Assembly: GCF_963678635.1 (NCBI RefSeq)
Contig: NC_087066.1
Coordinates: forward strand, 41,251,223-41,315,222
Origin: Symsagittifera roscoffensis
Lineage: Eukaryota > Xenacoelomorpha > Acoela > Convolutidae
DNA: 64,000 nt
Reading direction: 5' to 3'
The notes below the pieces were generated by a model. It was not told where the DNA came from, did not search any database, and saw only the letters and a list, made by a program, of their open reading frames with translations. Within the stretch, counting starts at the first letter, position 1; each line of letters begins with the position of its first letter. Positions 22,123 through 35,110 of this stretch are shown piece by piece. The position numbers and the translations under genes are program-made.

Positions 22123-23064
22123 ATGGGGAATAGTAGAAAACTAGGTCGGGTTTTTTTTTCAGTTATTACCACCCCCCCCCCCCCCCCCCCTCCTCCTCTC
22201 TAAATTATGATAAGTTGAAAGGAAGTTTTAATTACGAAATTGAATCGATATTACTAAGAAATGCTGGCTTTCCATATGGATGGTACAAACAAAAACGAAA
22301 TAATTTCAATTATTTTACCTTCAAAAAGTTCCTTTTACCTGTTTTTTAACCAAACTATTCGTATAAACATTACAAGCATGAGTACAAATGTCGTTTTGAA
22401 TTGTGAATTATGGTGAATCAGCTTATGTTAATTTGACGAAGGTGAACTTAATTAAAAGCAGCTCGGTTGTCTTGAAATTATATGATGTCCTTTGAAATAT
22501 ATTAAATATGTCTGGAATAATTTTATGTCTGAAAGTGACGATATTTTTTCTGTGCGCTTCTTCCCTTTCAAAAATTACACAAGAGAAAAATTAATTCCCT
22601 TGGGTCGAAATATTGAAATTAGTTCTTACGCAATTTTTATGGCTCGTTAATTTTTATACTGACCTGTTTTTCTGGGCGTAATTTACTTGACGTCATTGAG
22701 TTGCAAACTTTTCCAGCTGAAACATGAATGCAAAAATATTTTCTACAGAGTGAAAACAAATATCTTGAATTCAGATACAAATTGATGAGTAACAAAAAAA
22801 TGGAAAAACTTGCTTTGATTCAAAATTTTGATTACATTTCAAAGGAAATTAGACACCTGATTTCAGCGCCGCGACTTGAATCGGGATAACTTTTGTATAC
22901 ATAATTTATAAAAAATAAGCCGCGCTGTGCAGCTGATAATTTTTTCAATTGAATCGTCTGTCTTTTTTTGTATAGTTTATTTAGGACAGTAATATTATAC
23001 AGACAGGTAAACAATAAACCGCATGTACAAATCAAACCCACCAAGGATCATGCAAAAAGTCTTT
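22123..23064. other. 3' flank of the LTR element, no gene
   Basis: No supported gene. It contains a 19-base C run (22172-22190), a likely weak point for sequencing and assembly. The rest is AT-rich and unique within the window as far as I can see. Confidence 0.5.
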
Positions 23065-23400
23065 TTCACTAAACGATGCACTGTGTACAATTAAAAAAAA
23101 ACAGAATCTAAATACTATTTTTTGTTTCAAATTTCTCTCTAAAATTCTTAAAAAATTGTTTGGCTTCATTCATCGTATAAAAAAGTAGCAGATCAGAACG
23201 CCGATGGTCGGTACTAGAAAAGGACATGACATTGCTGTTTGATACCATTTTATCTTGAAAATCAACAGTCGTATAACAATTATGAAGTGAGTTTTCGAAC
23301 CCTAGAATGGTCATAGTAGTCAACAAAACTTGGATGATTAAGCAATTAACCGACAGAAACAGAATCAATTATGTCTGAATTCCAAAAAAGTGTCGCCTGA
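23065..23400. repeat. dispersed repeat R1, right copy
   Basis: The same repeat as 2262-2598 and in the same orientation. Similarity stops at GTGTCGCCTGA, where an inverted piece of retroelement leader begins. Confidence 0.75.
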
Positions 23401-23817
23401 TATATCGATTCCTGAGAGTGATTTTTACTTTCTCGTGGCTAGTCTAAGTTAAACTTAACTAATCTTACTTAGGGGTAGTGATTGTGTTCAAGGGTTGGAG
23501 AATAATAAAACGATCCACAAGTTTCAGCTATAATTAGAACACAAGTAGTTCGTTAGATACTATTTTAAACTTACTAAGTTTAAGTATTATCCTGAGTCAG
23601 GTAAGGGGGGGGGTCAGGTAAGAGGGGGGGTCAAGTGAAAGATGAATAACCGAAGTTCTTCACTGTTTATCCTAATTAGAATGGTTAGTTTGATTGAAAA
23701 TTTTCTAATAGTCCTGGGTCTTGAGAAAGGGTTGGATAGTGAATTGACGTTGAAGGTCGTTAGACACTTTGTTAATTGTGAGGGGGAGAACAAAATTGTT
23801 CTATTTGATCCAAGGAT
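23401..23817 (-). mobile_element. inverted fragment of the retroelement leader
   Basis: This is the reverse complement of roughly 4427-4832, with moderate divergence and small indels, including G-run differences near 23608. It has neither LTR nor gag attached. It is a solitary internal fragment of a second, older copy of the same element family, lying between repeats R1 and R2. Confidence 0.85.
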
Positions 23818-23819
23818 GC

Positions 23820-24440
23820 TCTGCATGTAAAATGCTCTGTTTTGATTGTCTTTTTTTGGGGGGGGGCATGTAAAATGCTAAGCGCTGCATGTAAAACGCT
23901 CTGTTTTGATTGTCTTTTTTTTTTGGGGGGGGGATGGGAGGGGGGAGGATGTTAACTTGGCCCGAGCACTGATTTAACGGCTAAGCTTATGTGGATTCTG
24001 TACCTAGAAGTGGATATCAAATTTTGCGAAAGGGGGATAGTCCGAGTTAAGATTCTCAATCCCAGCGCTTTAAATATAAACAAAATGTGCTGAGCGCTGC
24101 ATGTAAAATGCTCTGTTTTGATTGTCTTTTGGGGGGGGGGAGGAGGATGTTAACTTGGCCCGAGCACTGATTTAACGGCTAAGCTTATGTGGATTCCGTA
24201 CCTAGAAGTGGATATCAAATTTTGCGAAAGGGGGATAGTCCGAGTTAAGATTCTCAATCCCAGCGCTTTAAATATAAACAAAATGTGCTGAGCGCTGCAT
24301 GTAAAATGCTCTGTTTTGATTGTATTTGGGGTGTGGGGGAGAGGAGCATGTTAACTTGGCCGGAGCACTGATTTAACGGCTAAGCTTATGTGGATTCTGT
24401 ACCTAGAAACGGATATCAAATTTTGCGAAAGAGGGATAGT
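23820..24440. repeat. ~200-bp tandem repeat (R2 array)
   Basis: Three units are recognisable from the recurring CTAAGCTTATGTGGATT at 23981, 24179 and 24380. Each unit has a GCGCTGCATGTAAAATGCTC stretch, a G-rich run of varying length and GTTAACTTGGCC. The G-run length differences suggest slippage. A single unit lies at 2690-2890. Confidence 0.85.
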
Positions 24441-27400
24441 CCGAGCACCATTTAAATTCCGATCTGCGATTGTTGACTGAACATTATTTGGATCTCCTTA
24501 ACTCCCCCCAACCAGAATACCTAGTAATGATTTGCCACCCCTGTAAAAAAATAATTCAATGGTTAAACATATGTGAAATTTGGGGTAACTTATTCCGCCC
24601 AAAATTGATATTTCATATTCTTGAAACGAAACTATTGTGCTCGAATTTGATGATGGCTGAAAATAGCCATCAGGTTTAAATATAAGTTCGAAATAATTTT
24701 CAAATTTTTAGCAGATCCATAAATCAGGCGAATTGTCCAAAAATATAGATTGTTTTGTCAAAAATTCGAGATACATTCGACTCATGTTATCTGTTGAGTC
24801 TGGTCCGGGCTAGAAAAACAGGACAAAGTTACAAGAAAAACAACATATTGACCACCCTCACATTCATTCAAATAGGCACGCCATTTCAGCCTCGTTGGAA
24901 ATTGTTTAAAAAAAAACTAGCTAAATGATAGACCTAAACTACTGTTATTGCGGCTATTGTTTGTTCTTCGCTTTCATATTTTGGCTCCACATATTACAAA
25001 ATTTGCGCGAACTAAGTAGAATGACCCGAAATTTTAGCAAGACTGCTCGTATCAGGGCGAAGCCCTGAAGGTTCCGACTGCCTTTTAAGGTTTATTGAGC
25101 AGCAGTAATACATAAAAAAAAATAAACGAAATAAATTAAAATGAAATTTTTTTTCTAAAATTTGAATTTTTTTAAATGAAAATCATCACCCCACACGCCA
25201 TATAAAGTACAAAAAGATAGATTTCGCTCCTTGTAACAAATCAATTATGGTAAATAAGCTATAAGCTTCGTTCAACCAATTTGGAACGATTTATAAGACG
25301 GATTAAATCTCGCTTACTCGTTAATAGCGCGAATTATCTTGAGCGTTAATTGTCACAAATTGACCAAAATGGCAATCTTTAAACCCTCATAACTTTACAA
25401 AAAATGATCACAGTTGAAATATCTTTTCAAATTTAAGCTCAAGACAACAATACATTTTGAATGATAAAAAAAATTCCATCAAAAATGGCTAGTTAAAAAG
25501 TCAAAATTTGTCTGAAGAAAAAAAACCCAACCCGAGCACAAATTTTCCGTTACTTTCGTATCGAGAGTCGGAACAATTAGATTGGATTCATAAAAACTTC
25601 TCATACAAGTTTGACTAATATAAAATTTGCTCTAGGATAAGCTTTTTATTTGAACGCTTGAAAAATCTTGCTTTAGATAAACAGTTGATTGGCTTTGCAG
25701 AACCCTTTTTTATCCGACATTTTTGCAAATTTATAGAAATTTGATAACGGTTGATATGCCTTGATTTTAGCAACGTTATGTTGAACAGAGAAACTGGAGC
25801 TAGGGGCAGAATAAACCCTGACATGTTAGATAAGAGTTTTAAAAAAAATTTTTGTGAAGATCTCGACTGCTTCTTATAAAATAAAAACACCCAAAAAAAA
25901 ACAATTTGTCTGTGTTTCGCTAAAATTCAATGAAATCATTTGTGGAAATTTTTTGAGCGCCACTCTTTAGACGACGCTTAGAATGTGACTGCATTCATTA
26001 CTTAGAAGTTAATTTAGTCACACCTTATCACATCCATCTTTAAATTTGACGGAAATTTATTGAAAACTCTGATTGTTTCAGATCTCTTAAGCGTTCGTGA
26101 AGTTTTGCTACAAAATTAGTATGGGTAGGTCAAAATAGTTCCGAAGATGTTTTTCAAATTAAGTTTTGTTCAAAACGAAATTCGGCTACTCACTCACATC
26201 AACCGATCGGATTACAAAATTTTATTTTCTATTTAATAATTTGAGATTTGATAGATAAGTTGGGCAGAATAAATTTAAGGATCCAAGGAAGAATTTATGG
26301 GCGGAGGGGATGTCAGTTCTGAAAAAAACTTGACCTGCATGTCTGAATTAAATTTTAAAGGTTGGATTAAAAAATGATCACAGGTGAAACATCTTTTTAA
26401 ATTTGATCTCACGACAACCATAATTTCCGCCTGATATAAAAAACACTCCGTCAAATATTGCTAGTTAAAAGGTCGAAACTTGTCTGGAAAAAAACCAGCT
26501 CGAGCTGAAAGATTCCGCCATTTTCTTCAAAATTCGGAACAAAAAAAATAGCAGCCAATCAGATTTGAGTATTTAAAAACCAGATAAAAGTGCAAATATC
26601 TCAAAGTAAGAATTGAACTTAGAGCTTTCGGATCTAATTAACAATCTCCCCCCTCCCTATGGCATCGACTAAACAATCTCCACCCCTATAAATAAATGCA
26701 GTAAATTAGCACTAGAGCTTGTATTGATAAATTGAATTTTTCTGCATTCTGATCGGTCGAAAAATCGACCATTTTGATCTACTTAACAATTTCCCTTGAT
26801 TGTTAAAATCACCCGAACTTTCATTTAAATGTTTGGTCTGATTCATGATTCCCGGATGCGTGCGTACTTCGCCCACCAGCGGGAGCGAAATTAGATCTTC
26901 TTAACGATGGAGGGGGGCAATTGTATAGTAGATTAAGTTAGTTGAATTTTCGAATAATAAGCTTTTATTTGCTTCTATTTATACGGGCAGCAATTCTTTA
27001 GTAGATACCATAGGGGTGGCAATTTTTAAGTAGATCTGAGAACTTTATTGTAACTTTCAATTTTTGCCTATGGTAGTTTTCAATCAGCAAATATGAAATC
27101 TTGCAAACCAGCAGAAACTAATTTTCTTGAACTTCGTGTAATCACTGTATTCAAATATTTTACCCAAATATCTACTGAAGTATGTCCTCTTTTTTGTTGA
27201 AAGGAGAGAGATTATTATGGCAATCTGCAAATTGCAATTTTCCAACGCCCGGTTTTCTGAACAATTTCAACCGACTTGTCTTTTAATTTTTTTCTCAGGG
27301 CAGCGACATTTTTGATTTGATAAGAAAAAACTAATATTGTTGTTGGTAAATGTCCCAGCAGAAAAACAGATAACGAATTTTAAAAAAATATATACCATAT

Positions 27401-28423
27401 ACTTTTTTAAATAACCAACGCAGTTGGGACATACGCATTTCAACATCCCATTGCCCGTTTATTTGTGTTGATATTAGAGTGCGCTACGTTTCGAATCTTA
27501 AATAAGCAATTAGCATTTCCATTGTCTTTTTTTAAAAAATGGTTCATAAAAAGAAAAACGAAAAAAGCTCGTTAGGTAGGCTTATAAGCATGCAATGAAT
27601 GCTTCAATCAGGCCGAAACTATTCAAGCCGAAACAACGAAGAGCCGAAACGAATCAAGCCGAAACGAATTCAGTCTTAAACTTTCATTAATTGAAAATTG
27701 TTTGATTTCTTAAAAAAATGAACGTTTCATTCTCGCATAATTATCTTCTCGGTGAATTGTGAAGTGCACGCTACTGACAATAGCAACATTGATCAAACCA
27801 ATCTTGAAACAACGAGTGAGTCAACTGTGTTTTTGGGAAAGACAAGTTTTTTTTACAGTATCAGAGGTCAAGTTAAAACTCAATGAAAAAGAAAGAGATC
27901 TCTTTAACTACTCCACCCCTTTTGCAAAAGAGGGGAAATTCATTACTAGGTACAAACTTCGGGTCTTTTCTACTTATTCCGCCCAGATTTTGTAATTTGT
28001 GAAGCCAAACTATTAAAGCGAAGAACAAAACACTAGTCGTAATAACAGTTGTTTAGAACTATTAATTGGCTAGTTTTTTTAGACAATTTTCAACGAGGTT
28101 GAAATGGCGTGCCTATTTGAATGAATGTGAGGGTGGTCAATATGTTGTTTTTTCTCTTGTATCTAAGTCCTGTTTTTTTCAGCCCGGACCAGACTCAACA
28201 AGTAATTTGAGTCGAATGTAATTCGAATGTTTGACACGAACAATCTGTTTTTTCGGACAATTCGCCTGATTTTTGGGTCTGCGAAAATTTTTCGAATTGA
28301 TATTTAAATCTGATGGCTATTAAATGAAATTTTTATCCTGGAGCAAACTATATGCTTATCAAATTTGTATGAGAATTTAATATCAACCTAATTTAATTAG
28401 AGTTTCTTTTGCTAGTTGTAGTT
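24440..28423. repeat. left arm and spacer of a large imperfect inverted repeat; no gene
   Basis: About 24650-25010 matches 27960-28330 in reverse orientation (shared GACCACCCTCACATTCATTC and AGGCACGCCATTTCA). About 25590-25960 matches 29430-29760 in reverse (shared GCATATCAACCGTTATC-type stretch and GCAGTCGAGATCTTC). A ~140-bp direct repeat links 25400-25540 and 26370-26510 (AAAAAATGATCACAG). No ORF here has protein-like features. The structure suggests overlapping copies of one non-coding mobile family in both orientations. Confidence 0.65.
27608..27672. repeat. short tandem repeat of GCCGAAACGAATCAA type
   Basis: The phrase GCCGAAAC recurs four times in about 65 bases at irregular ~14-20 base spacing. 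A related motif, ATTCAGCC or ATTCGGCC, recurs at 37590-37650. These may be ends of a repeat family. Confidence 0.5.
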
Positions 28424-29923
28424 CGTCCTGCCGAGTTATACCAGAATAATCGAGGCAAAAGCTTAAATTGATCGAGAACAACAATCTTTTCGCAGTAAAT
28501 GGCGTTTTTCTTAGTCAGTTATATAACTTCAAACACCTGTGCGACTGTGATATCAAATCTTTTGATGAAACAATGAAATCATTCTTTTTTTTTGGGTTGA
28601 AGTGTGTTTGATTTGAATGATAATTGTTCCGACCATTGAAAATTGGTTGTCTTTTAAATTTTTTGAAAAAAAACGTTTGGTACCACAAGTAATCATCGGA
28701 CTGGGCCGGATGTATATCATATTAGTGTCATCTTAATCTTGATTTGAACGACATTAAAAAGTGTTACAATTAGTGTCCGTATGTGGAGAAAAACTGGTTC
28801 AAAACTTTTGAGTTTTAGTTAAACTTCGAGCGAGGGAAAGCGATCGAATAACTATTGTTTTAATTGAAAATTATCAATCCAAGCTAAAAGATATCTGATT
28901 GGCTGACCAGATTTTGCGCATTCTAATTTTTGTAAGCGTAAACTTGAACTATTTGTAATTTTGGGGGCGTCAAAATTACCGATGCACAAATATTTGTTTC
29001 AATCTAATATGAGCACAGCTAATTCAACCCAAACAAGTTTTTTTTTCGGATCAAGTTAACACCCTGTTCTCGCCCCCCGCACATATAGACCAAGTAAAGG
29101 TTTTCTACCCCGTATTAAATGAATTTGACTTACTTAGCACTGCGTGTAGAAGGATCTTTCCTGATTAGTATAAAGTTTGAACAAGGAGTTAAGTAAAAAG
29201 CCCTCAAACAGCTTGAAAAGTGGATGTTAAATTGGTCCAATTTATTAATTTCACAATAAATTCACTTCTGGTTTAAAAACATTGATTTTGTAAAAGGAAA
29301 AATTGAAAGTCTTATGTAAATTTTAAATTTGCTTTCATTATATCAAACTTTGTTTCTAAAATGGAAAATTTGAGAATTGAGACAACTTAAGGGTGTTCGG
29401 ATGTTCAAGGTTTTGAGTCGAAAAAAAATTTCCGCAAATGATCTCATAGAATCTTAACGAAACACAGACAAGTTGGTTTTATTTTTGGTAATTTTATTTA
29501 ATAAGAAGCAGTCGAGATCTTCGCAAGAATTTGTAATAGAGTTTTATCCAACAATTTGTTTACTCTGCACCTAGCTCCAATTTCTCTATTCAACATAACG
29601 TTGTTGAAAGCAAGGCATATCAACCGTTATCGAATTTCCGTAAATTTGTGAAAATATCGGATAATAAAGGGTTCTGCAATGTCAATCAACTGTTTATCTC
29701 AATCAACATTTTTTCAATTCTTTTAAATGAAATTCTTATCCTCGAGCAAAGTATGTGTTAGTCTATTTTTCATGAGAAGTTTTTATGAATCTAATCCAAT
29801 GAGAATTTTTTTGCTAGTTGTATTTCGTCCTGCCGATTTTTACCAGATTCATCGAGGCAAAAGTTCGAACTGATTGAGACCAAAATTGAGTGATATGTTT
29901 AAAAATGTGGTAATTTTGAGCAT
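28424..29923. repeat. 1500-bp tandem duplication, unit 1
   Basis: Every line from 28424 recurs exactly 1500 bases later. I found only about three mismatches over the unit (for example near 28716/30216 and 29081/30581, plus one by the right end). It has no coding features. Both ends carry CGTCCTGCCGA, and a diverged internal copy lies near 29827, so unequal exchange between these short homologies explains the duplication. Confidence 0.95.
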
Positions 29924-31423
29924 CGTCCTGCCGAGTTATACCAGAATAATCGAGGCAAAAGCTTAAATTGATCGAGAACAACAATCTTTTCGCAGTAAAT
30001 GGCGTTTTTCTTAGTCAGTTATATAACTTCAAACACCTGTGCGACTGTGATATCAAATCTTTTGATGAAACAATGAAATCATTCTTTTTTTTTGGGTTGA
30101 AGTGTGTTTGATTTGAATGATAATTGTTCCGACCATTGAAAATTGGTTGTCTTTTAAATTTTTTGAAAAAAAACGTTTGGTACCACAAGTAATCATCGGA
30201 CTGGGCCGGATGTATAACATATTAGTGTCATCTTAATCTTGATTTGAACGACATTAAAAAGTGTTACAATTAGTGTCCGTATGTGGAGAAAAACTGGTTC
30301 AAAACTTTTGAGTTTTAGTTAAACTTCGAGCGAGGGAAAGCGATCGAATAACTATTGTTTTAATTGAAAATTATCAATCCAAGCTAAAAGATATCTGATT
30401 GGCTGACCAGATTTTGCGCATTCTAATTTTTGTAAGCGTAAACTTGAACTATTTGTAATTTTGGGGGCGTCAAAATTACCGATGCACAAATATTTGTTTC
30501 AATCTAATATGAGCACAGCTAATTCAACCCAAACAAGTTTTTTTTTCGGATCAAGTTAACACCCTGTTCTCGCCCCCCGCCCATATAGACCAAGTAAAGG
30601 TTTTCTACCCCGTATTAAATGAATTTGACTTACTTAGCACTGCGTGTAGAAGGATCTTTCCTGATTAGTATAAAGTTTGAACAAGGAGTTAAGTAAAAAG
30701 CCCTCAAACAGCTTGAAAAGTGGATGTTAAATTGGTCCAATTTATTAATTTCACAATAAATTCACTTCTGGTTTAAAAACATTGATTTTGTAAAAGGAAA
30801 AATTGAAAGTCTTATGTAAATTTTAAATTTGCTTTCATTATATCAAACTTTGTTTCTAAAATGGAAAATTTGAGAATTGAGACAACTTAAGGGTGTTCGG
30901 ATGTTCAAGGTTTTGAGTCGAAAAAAAATTTCCGCAAATGATCTCATAGAATCTTAACGAAACACAGACAAGTTGGTTTTATTTTTGGTAATTTTATTTA
31001 ATAAGAAGCAGTCGAGATCTTCGCAAGAATTTGTAATAGAGTTTTATCCAACAATTTGTTTACTCTGCACCTAGCTCCAATTTCTCTATTCAACATAACG
31101 TTGTTGAAAGCAAGGCATATCAACCGTTATCGAATTTCCGTAAATTTGTGAAAATATCGGATAATAAAGGGTTCTGCAATGTCAATCAACTGTTTATCTC
31201 AATCAACATTTTTTCAATTCTTTTAAATGAAATTCTTATCCTCGAGCAAAGTATGTGTTAGTCTATTTTTCATGAGAAGTTTTTATGAATCTAATCCAAT
31301 GAGAATTTTTTTGCTAGTTGTATTTCGTCCTGCCGATTTTTACCAGATTCATCGAGGCAAAAGTTCGAACTGATTGAGACCAAAATTGAGTGATATGTTT
31401 AAAAATATGGTAATTTTGAGCAT
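29924..31423. repeat. 1500-bp tandem duplication, unit 2
   Basis: Near-identical to 28424-29923. After 31423 the sequence departs from the unit start and enters an older, diverged version of the same family. Confidence 0.95.
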
Positions 31424-32278
31424 AGTGCTTGTACTAGAATTGAGAACTCGAATGAAAAATTTAGTCATTTCGTTTTCAATCAATTGAACTAACACTAACA
31501 AAGTTTTTTTAAATATTTTACTCTGCGAAATAGTGCTGCTCGAAAAATCACATTTTACACTACTTTTGTCCAAAAACTAGGCTTTTGAAATTATTTATGC
31601 CCGAAGTATAGCAAAAAGCGATCCAGCTATTGAACATGAACCTACTACCTATTGTAATATATCACCAAAAATTGCTTAATCTATCTTGGTGATAATGGAA
31701 ACAAATTTTTGCAGTAAATGGCTTTTTTCTTAGCCAGTTAAGAAACTCTAACTCATCGGACTGAGTAGGGTGTAGGGTGTTATATCATATTAGTGCCATT
31801 TTAATCTTAATTTGAACGAAAATAAAAACTGTTCCAAACAGCGTCCCAATGTCGAGAAAAAAAATGTTTACAATTTTTGAGTTTTGAAAACGATCAAATA
31901 ACTAACGTTTTATTTGAAAATTATCATTTTAAGCTATAAATATTGATTTTACTGAAGTAAATACAGGCTTGATAATATCCTTAGCGCTTTTTTTTGTCAA
32001 AAAATCAAAATTATATTAAAATTTTTTTGTTTATTTATTTTTGAAGACAATTGTGGAGGGTTCCGCCATATCCGTAAACTTTTGTTCGTGTCTGTACTTA
32101 TATCATCACATGTTGCACAAGAAAAGATACAAACTTGAAGAAATTGAAGCAAAAAAGTTTCTGAGAATGTGGTTGAAATATTCTGAGCTACTTGCAGAGC
32201 AACCGGATATCCTTGATTTCGTTTGGATTTGGGTGTTTTCATTGTGGTGAAATCTTACAAACAGCATCAAAAAGGCCG

Positions 32279-33490
32279 AATCAGTTATTACCATACTGAA
32301 GTCGACAAAATGGTTGAAAATTTTTGCTAAATTTCGACTGAAGTTTATTTCAAGCGTCAACCGCCGATTGCCTTTAAGAAAGTAAAAGAGTAATATCTGG
32401 GTATTTTGGACTTACTTAAATTTAAAATAGCGAATTCTATTAAGCTCTAGCAAACAAAAAACCAGTAATTTTGCAATCAGTTTTTTAAGTTTTTTCAAAC
32501 CTTGCGCTAGAAAAAAGTCAAACCTAACATGACTGTCACACCTTCCAAAAACTAAATAGTCATTATCAAAACCACAGTCATTACAAACATTATCAAAACA
32601 ATTTTTATTTTTATTAGTGTTTTTTTTTCATTTGCTGTATTTCTTGTGGCCAGAAGCTTACACGATTTATTGTTAATTAGCAAATTTGTTGTTAGATGAT
32701 TTTTTGTTGAATATACGGCTCATTAGTTTGACGTAAATATCGCACTGGTTAACTGCCTCTTGTTGCCAGAGCTCGATTCTCTGAGACAAGCGCATGTTTG
32801 TGCCGTATGAGGTATCAATAATTCGATACCAATTGCTCGGAGTAGTTGACAGCAGACAGGTAAGGCTCATTGGGAAGCCTTAAATGGAGTAATTTATTAC
32901 CATACTGAAGTCGACAAAATGGTTGGAAGCTTTTTGCTAAATTACCACTGAAAATTATTGCAAGCGTCAACCGCCGATTGCCTTTAAGAAAGAAAAAGTT
33001 AAAATCTGGGTATTTACTTTTAAAATTAAAAATAGCTAATTCTCTTAAGCTCTACTAAAATCAGACCAGTAATTTTGCTATAAAGTTTTTAAACTTTTTC
33101 AAGCCTTGCGCTAGAAAAAAGTCAAACCTAACATGACTATGTCACACCTCCCAAAAACTAAATAGTCATTATCAAAACCACAGTCATTATAGTCATTATC
33201 AAAACATTTTTTAACTTTATTAATGTTTTTTCATGTGTTGTGTTTCTTGTGGCCAGAAGCTTACACAAATTTTTGTTAGTTAGAAAGTTTTTTGTTAGAT
33301 GATTTTTCGTTGAATATACGGCTGATTAGTATGACGTAAAAATTGCACTGGTTAACTGCCTCCTGTGGCCAGAGCTCGCTTCTCTGGGACAATCGTATGT
33401 TTGTGCCATATGAGGTATCAATAATTTGGTATCAATTGCTCGGATTAATTGACAATAGACAGGGAAGGCTCCTTGGGAAGCCTTAAATGG
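32279..33490. repeat. diverged tandem pair, ~605-bp units
   Basis: The stretch from about 32279 recurs about 610 bases later. AGCGTCAACCGCCGATTGCC is at 32352 and again at 32961, and both units contain GTGGCCAGAAGCTTACAC and end with GGGAAGCCTTAAATGG. Divergence is visible in every line, so it is far older than the 1500-bp duplication. Confidence 0.8.
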
Positions 33491-33999
33491 TTTATGCCAC
33501 CTTGAGGTGTAACTAATGCAACAGCTAAGGTTATGTGAGCTTTAACCCTGGTAACGATGATACCCCCATTTGCTAAAACGAAGTTAAAAAGTTAAAGAGA
33601 TCCCAAATAATATCTTAAGGTATCGACTCAAACTAAGAATGGAAGCAGTTAATTTTCATCATGACAAAAAAATTTGTAAATTTTTTTGCTTAACGTTTGC
33701 TTTCAATTGACAGAGTTAGGTTTTCAAAAGCGGCTAGATTTTCCTTTCCAATTAATGCCCTTTAATTTCTGTTTAATTGAGAAAAGATATCTGATTGGCT
33801 GACCAAATTTCGCGCAATCTAATATTTTATGCGTAAGTTTGAACTATTTGTAAATTGGGGGCGGTAAATTAACCCACGCAAAATCATTCAATTCAATCTG
33901 ATATGAGCTCAGCTTATTCATCACTTAAAATTTTTCGGATCAAGTTAACACCCTGTTCTCCCCTACGCAGAGATACAAGTTCGTGCTAGGGATTTCAAA

Positions 34000-34798
34000 A
34001 GACCGGTTTTTTAGCAGACCAATCTTTAAGCAGACTCAGAACAATTATAAAGTCAGATAGCCAACTTTAAACGCTGAATTGGCGATTAGTGACCGCTTGC
34101 TCAGCTGCACTTCAATTCAACACGAGTGTTAGTGTGAGTGTAAAATTTCGTTTCGCCGCTAATTAAGACTGTTGTGTTTTTGAAGTTGATATTGTTGTTG
34201 AGGAGTGTTCTCATGCTGGAGGTACTGAATGGTGGAAAAACTTCAACTAATAAAAATTGCTGAGCGTTACAATTGGTAATTACCTTTCTCACAAAATTGA
34301 ACACAACATTGACAGAAAATGTTAATATAATAAATATAATGATGCAGATGTAATAGGCGCAGATATGAAAAGTTTAGTTTTTTGTTTTCCAATTTTTCGA
34401 AATCGGTATCCTTGAATTTTAAATTTGTTCCAATCCGCATTCGATCCGGCATTATTTTCATTCATCTGCTTATCATCTAATCGGTCAATATTAGCACTAA
34501 TGGCCTGGATTTGCTTACTTTTTTTTTCGATATTTTTTCGTGATTTTTGAAAACTCAATTTTGATTGGCTGAAAAAAAGCCAAAATAAATTTCAAGCATT
34601 CTGTCTCTGCAGCATGAGGGACGCCACCAGTTTTGCTGACAAATTGCGAGATAATTGTCTGAACTGGGTAAACTTGGCCCCAGACTGAGCGTCTTTTTGT
34701 CTGTCAATCAATCATCAATCACTTTTTTACGTTGGTCTGCTGAAAGGCTCAATTTTTACTTTTTATGCTAAACGATTGGTCTGCTAAACGATCGGTCC
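34000..34798. mobile_element. non-autonomous DNA transposon with terminal inverted repeats
   Basis: The left end (GACCGGTTTTTTAGCAGACC, from 34001) is the inverted match of the right end (reverse strand GACCGATCGTTTAGCAGACC, from 34797), and the match continues into AATC and a second TTTAGCA-type motif. The ends contain subrepeats of TTTAGCAGACC. About 0.8 kb, no transposase, inserted in a diverged copy of the 1500-bp unit. I see no clear target-site duplication. Confidence 0.65.
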
Positions 34799-35110
34799 AC
34801 ATACAATTTATACCAAGTTAAGGTTATTCTACCCCGTATTCGTTGAATTACGCCTGCTTAGCACTGCGTATAAAATGATCAATCCTGATAGGTGTAAAGT
34901 TTAAACTAAGAGTTAGGTAAACATCCCTCAATTAGCTTGAGAAGGGGATGTAAAGTTGGATATCAAATTCTGGTTTGTAAACCTTGCTTTTGTTAAAGAA
35001 AAAAATCAAAATTTAGAATAGATTTTAAATTTGCTTCCATTTAATCAATTTTTATTCTAAAAACAAAAATTTGAGATTTGAGACAAGTTAAGGGTGTCCG
35101 GATTATACAT

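Larger units (their letters stand above)
31424..35110. repeat. older diverged third copy of the 1500-bp unit with insertions
   Basis: Segments 31690-31960, 33780-33960 and 34800-35110 match, in order, successive parts of the 1500-bp unit (for example GATATCTGATTGGCTGACCA near 33787 and 28890, and ACCCCGTATT near 34830 and 29109). Between them lie two insertions: a pair of ~605-bp repeats (32279-33490) and a TIR element (34000-34798). A 69-codon ORF at 32041-32250 is not recognisable. Confidence 0.7.
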
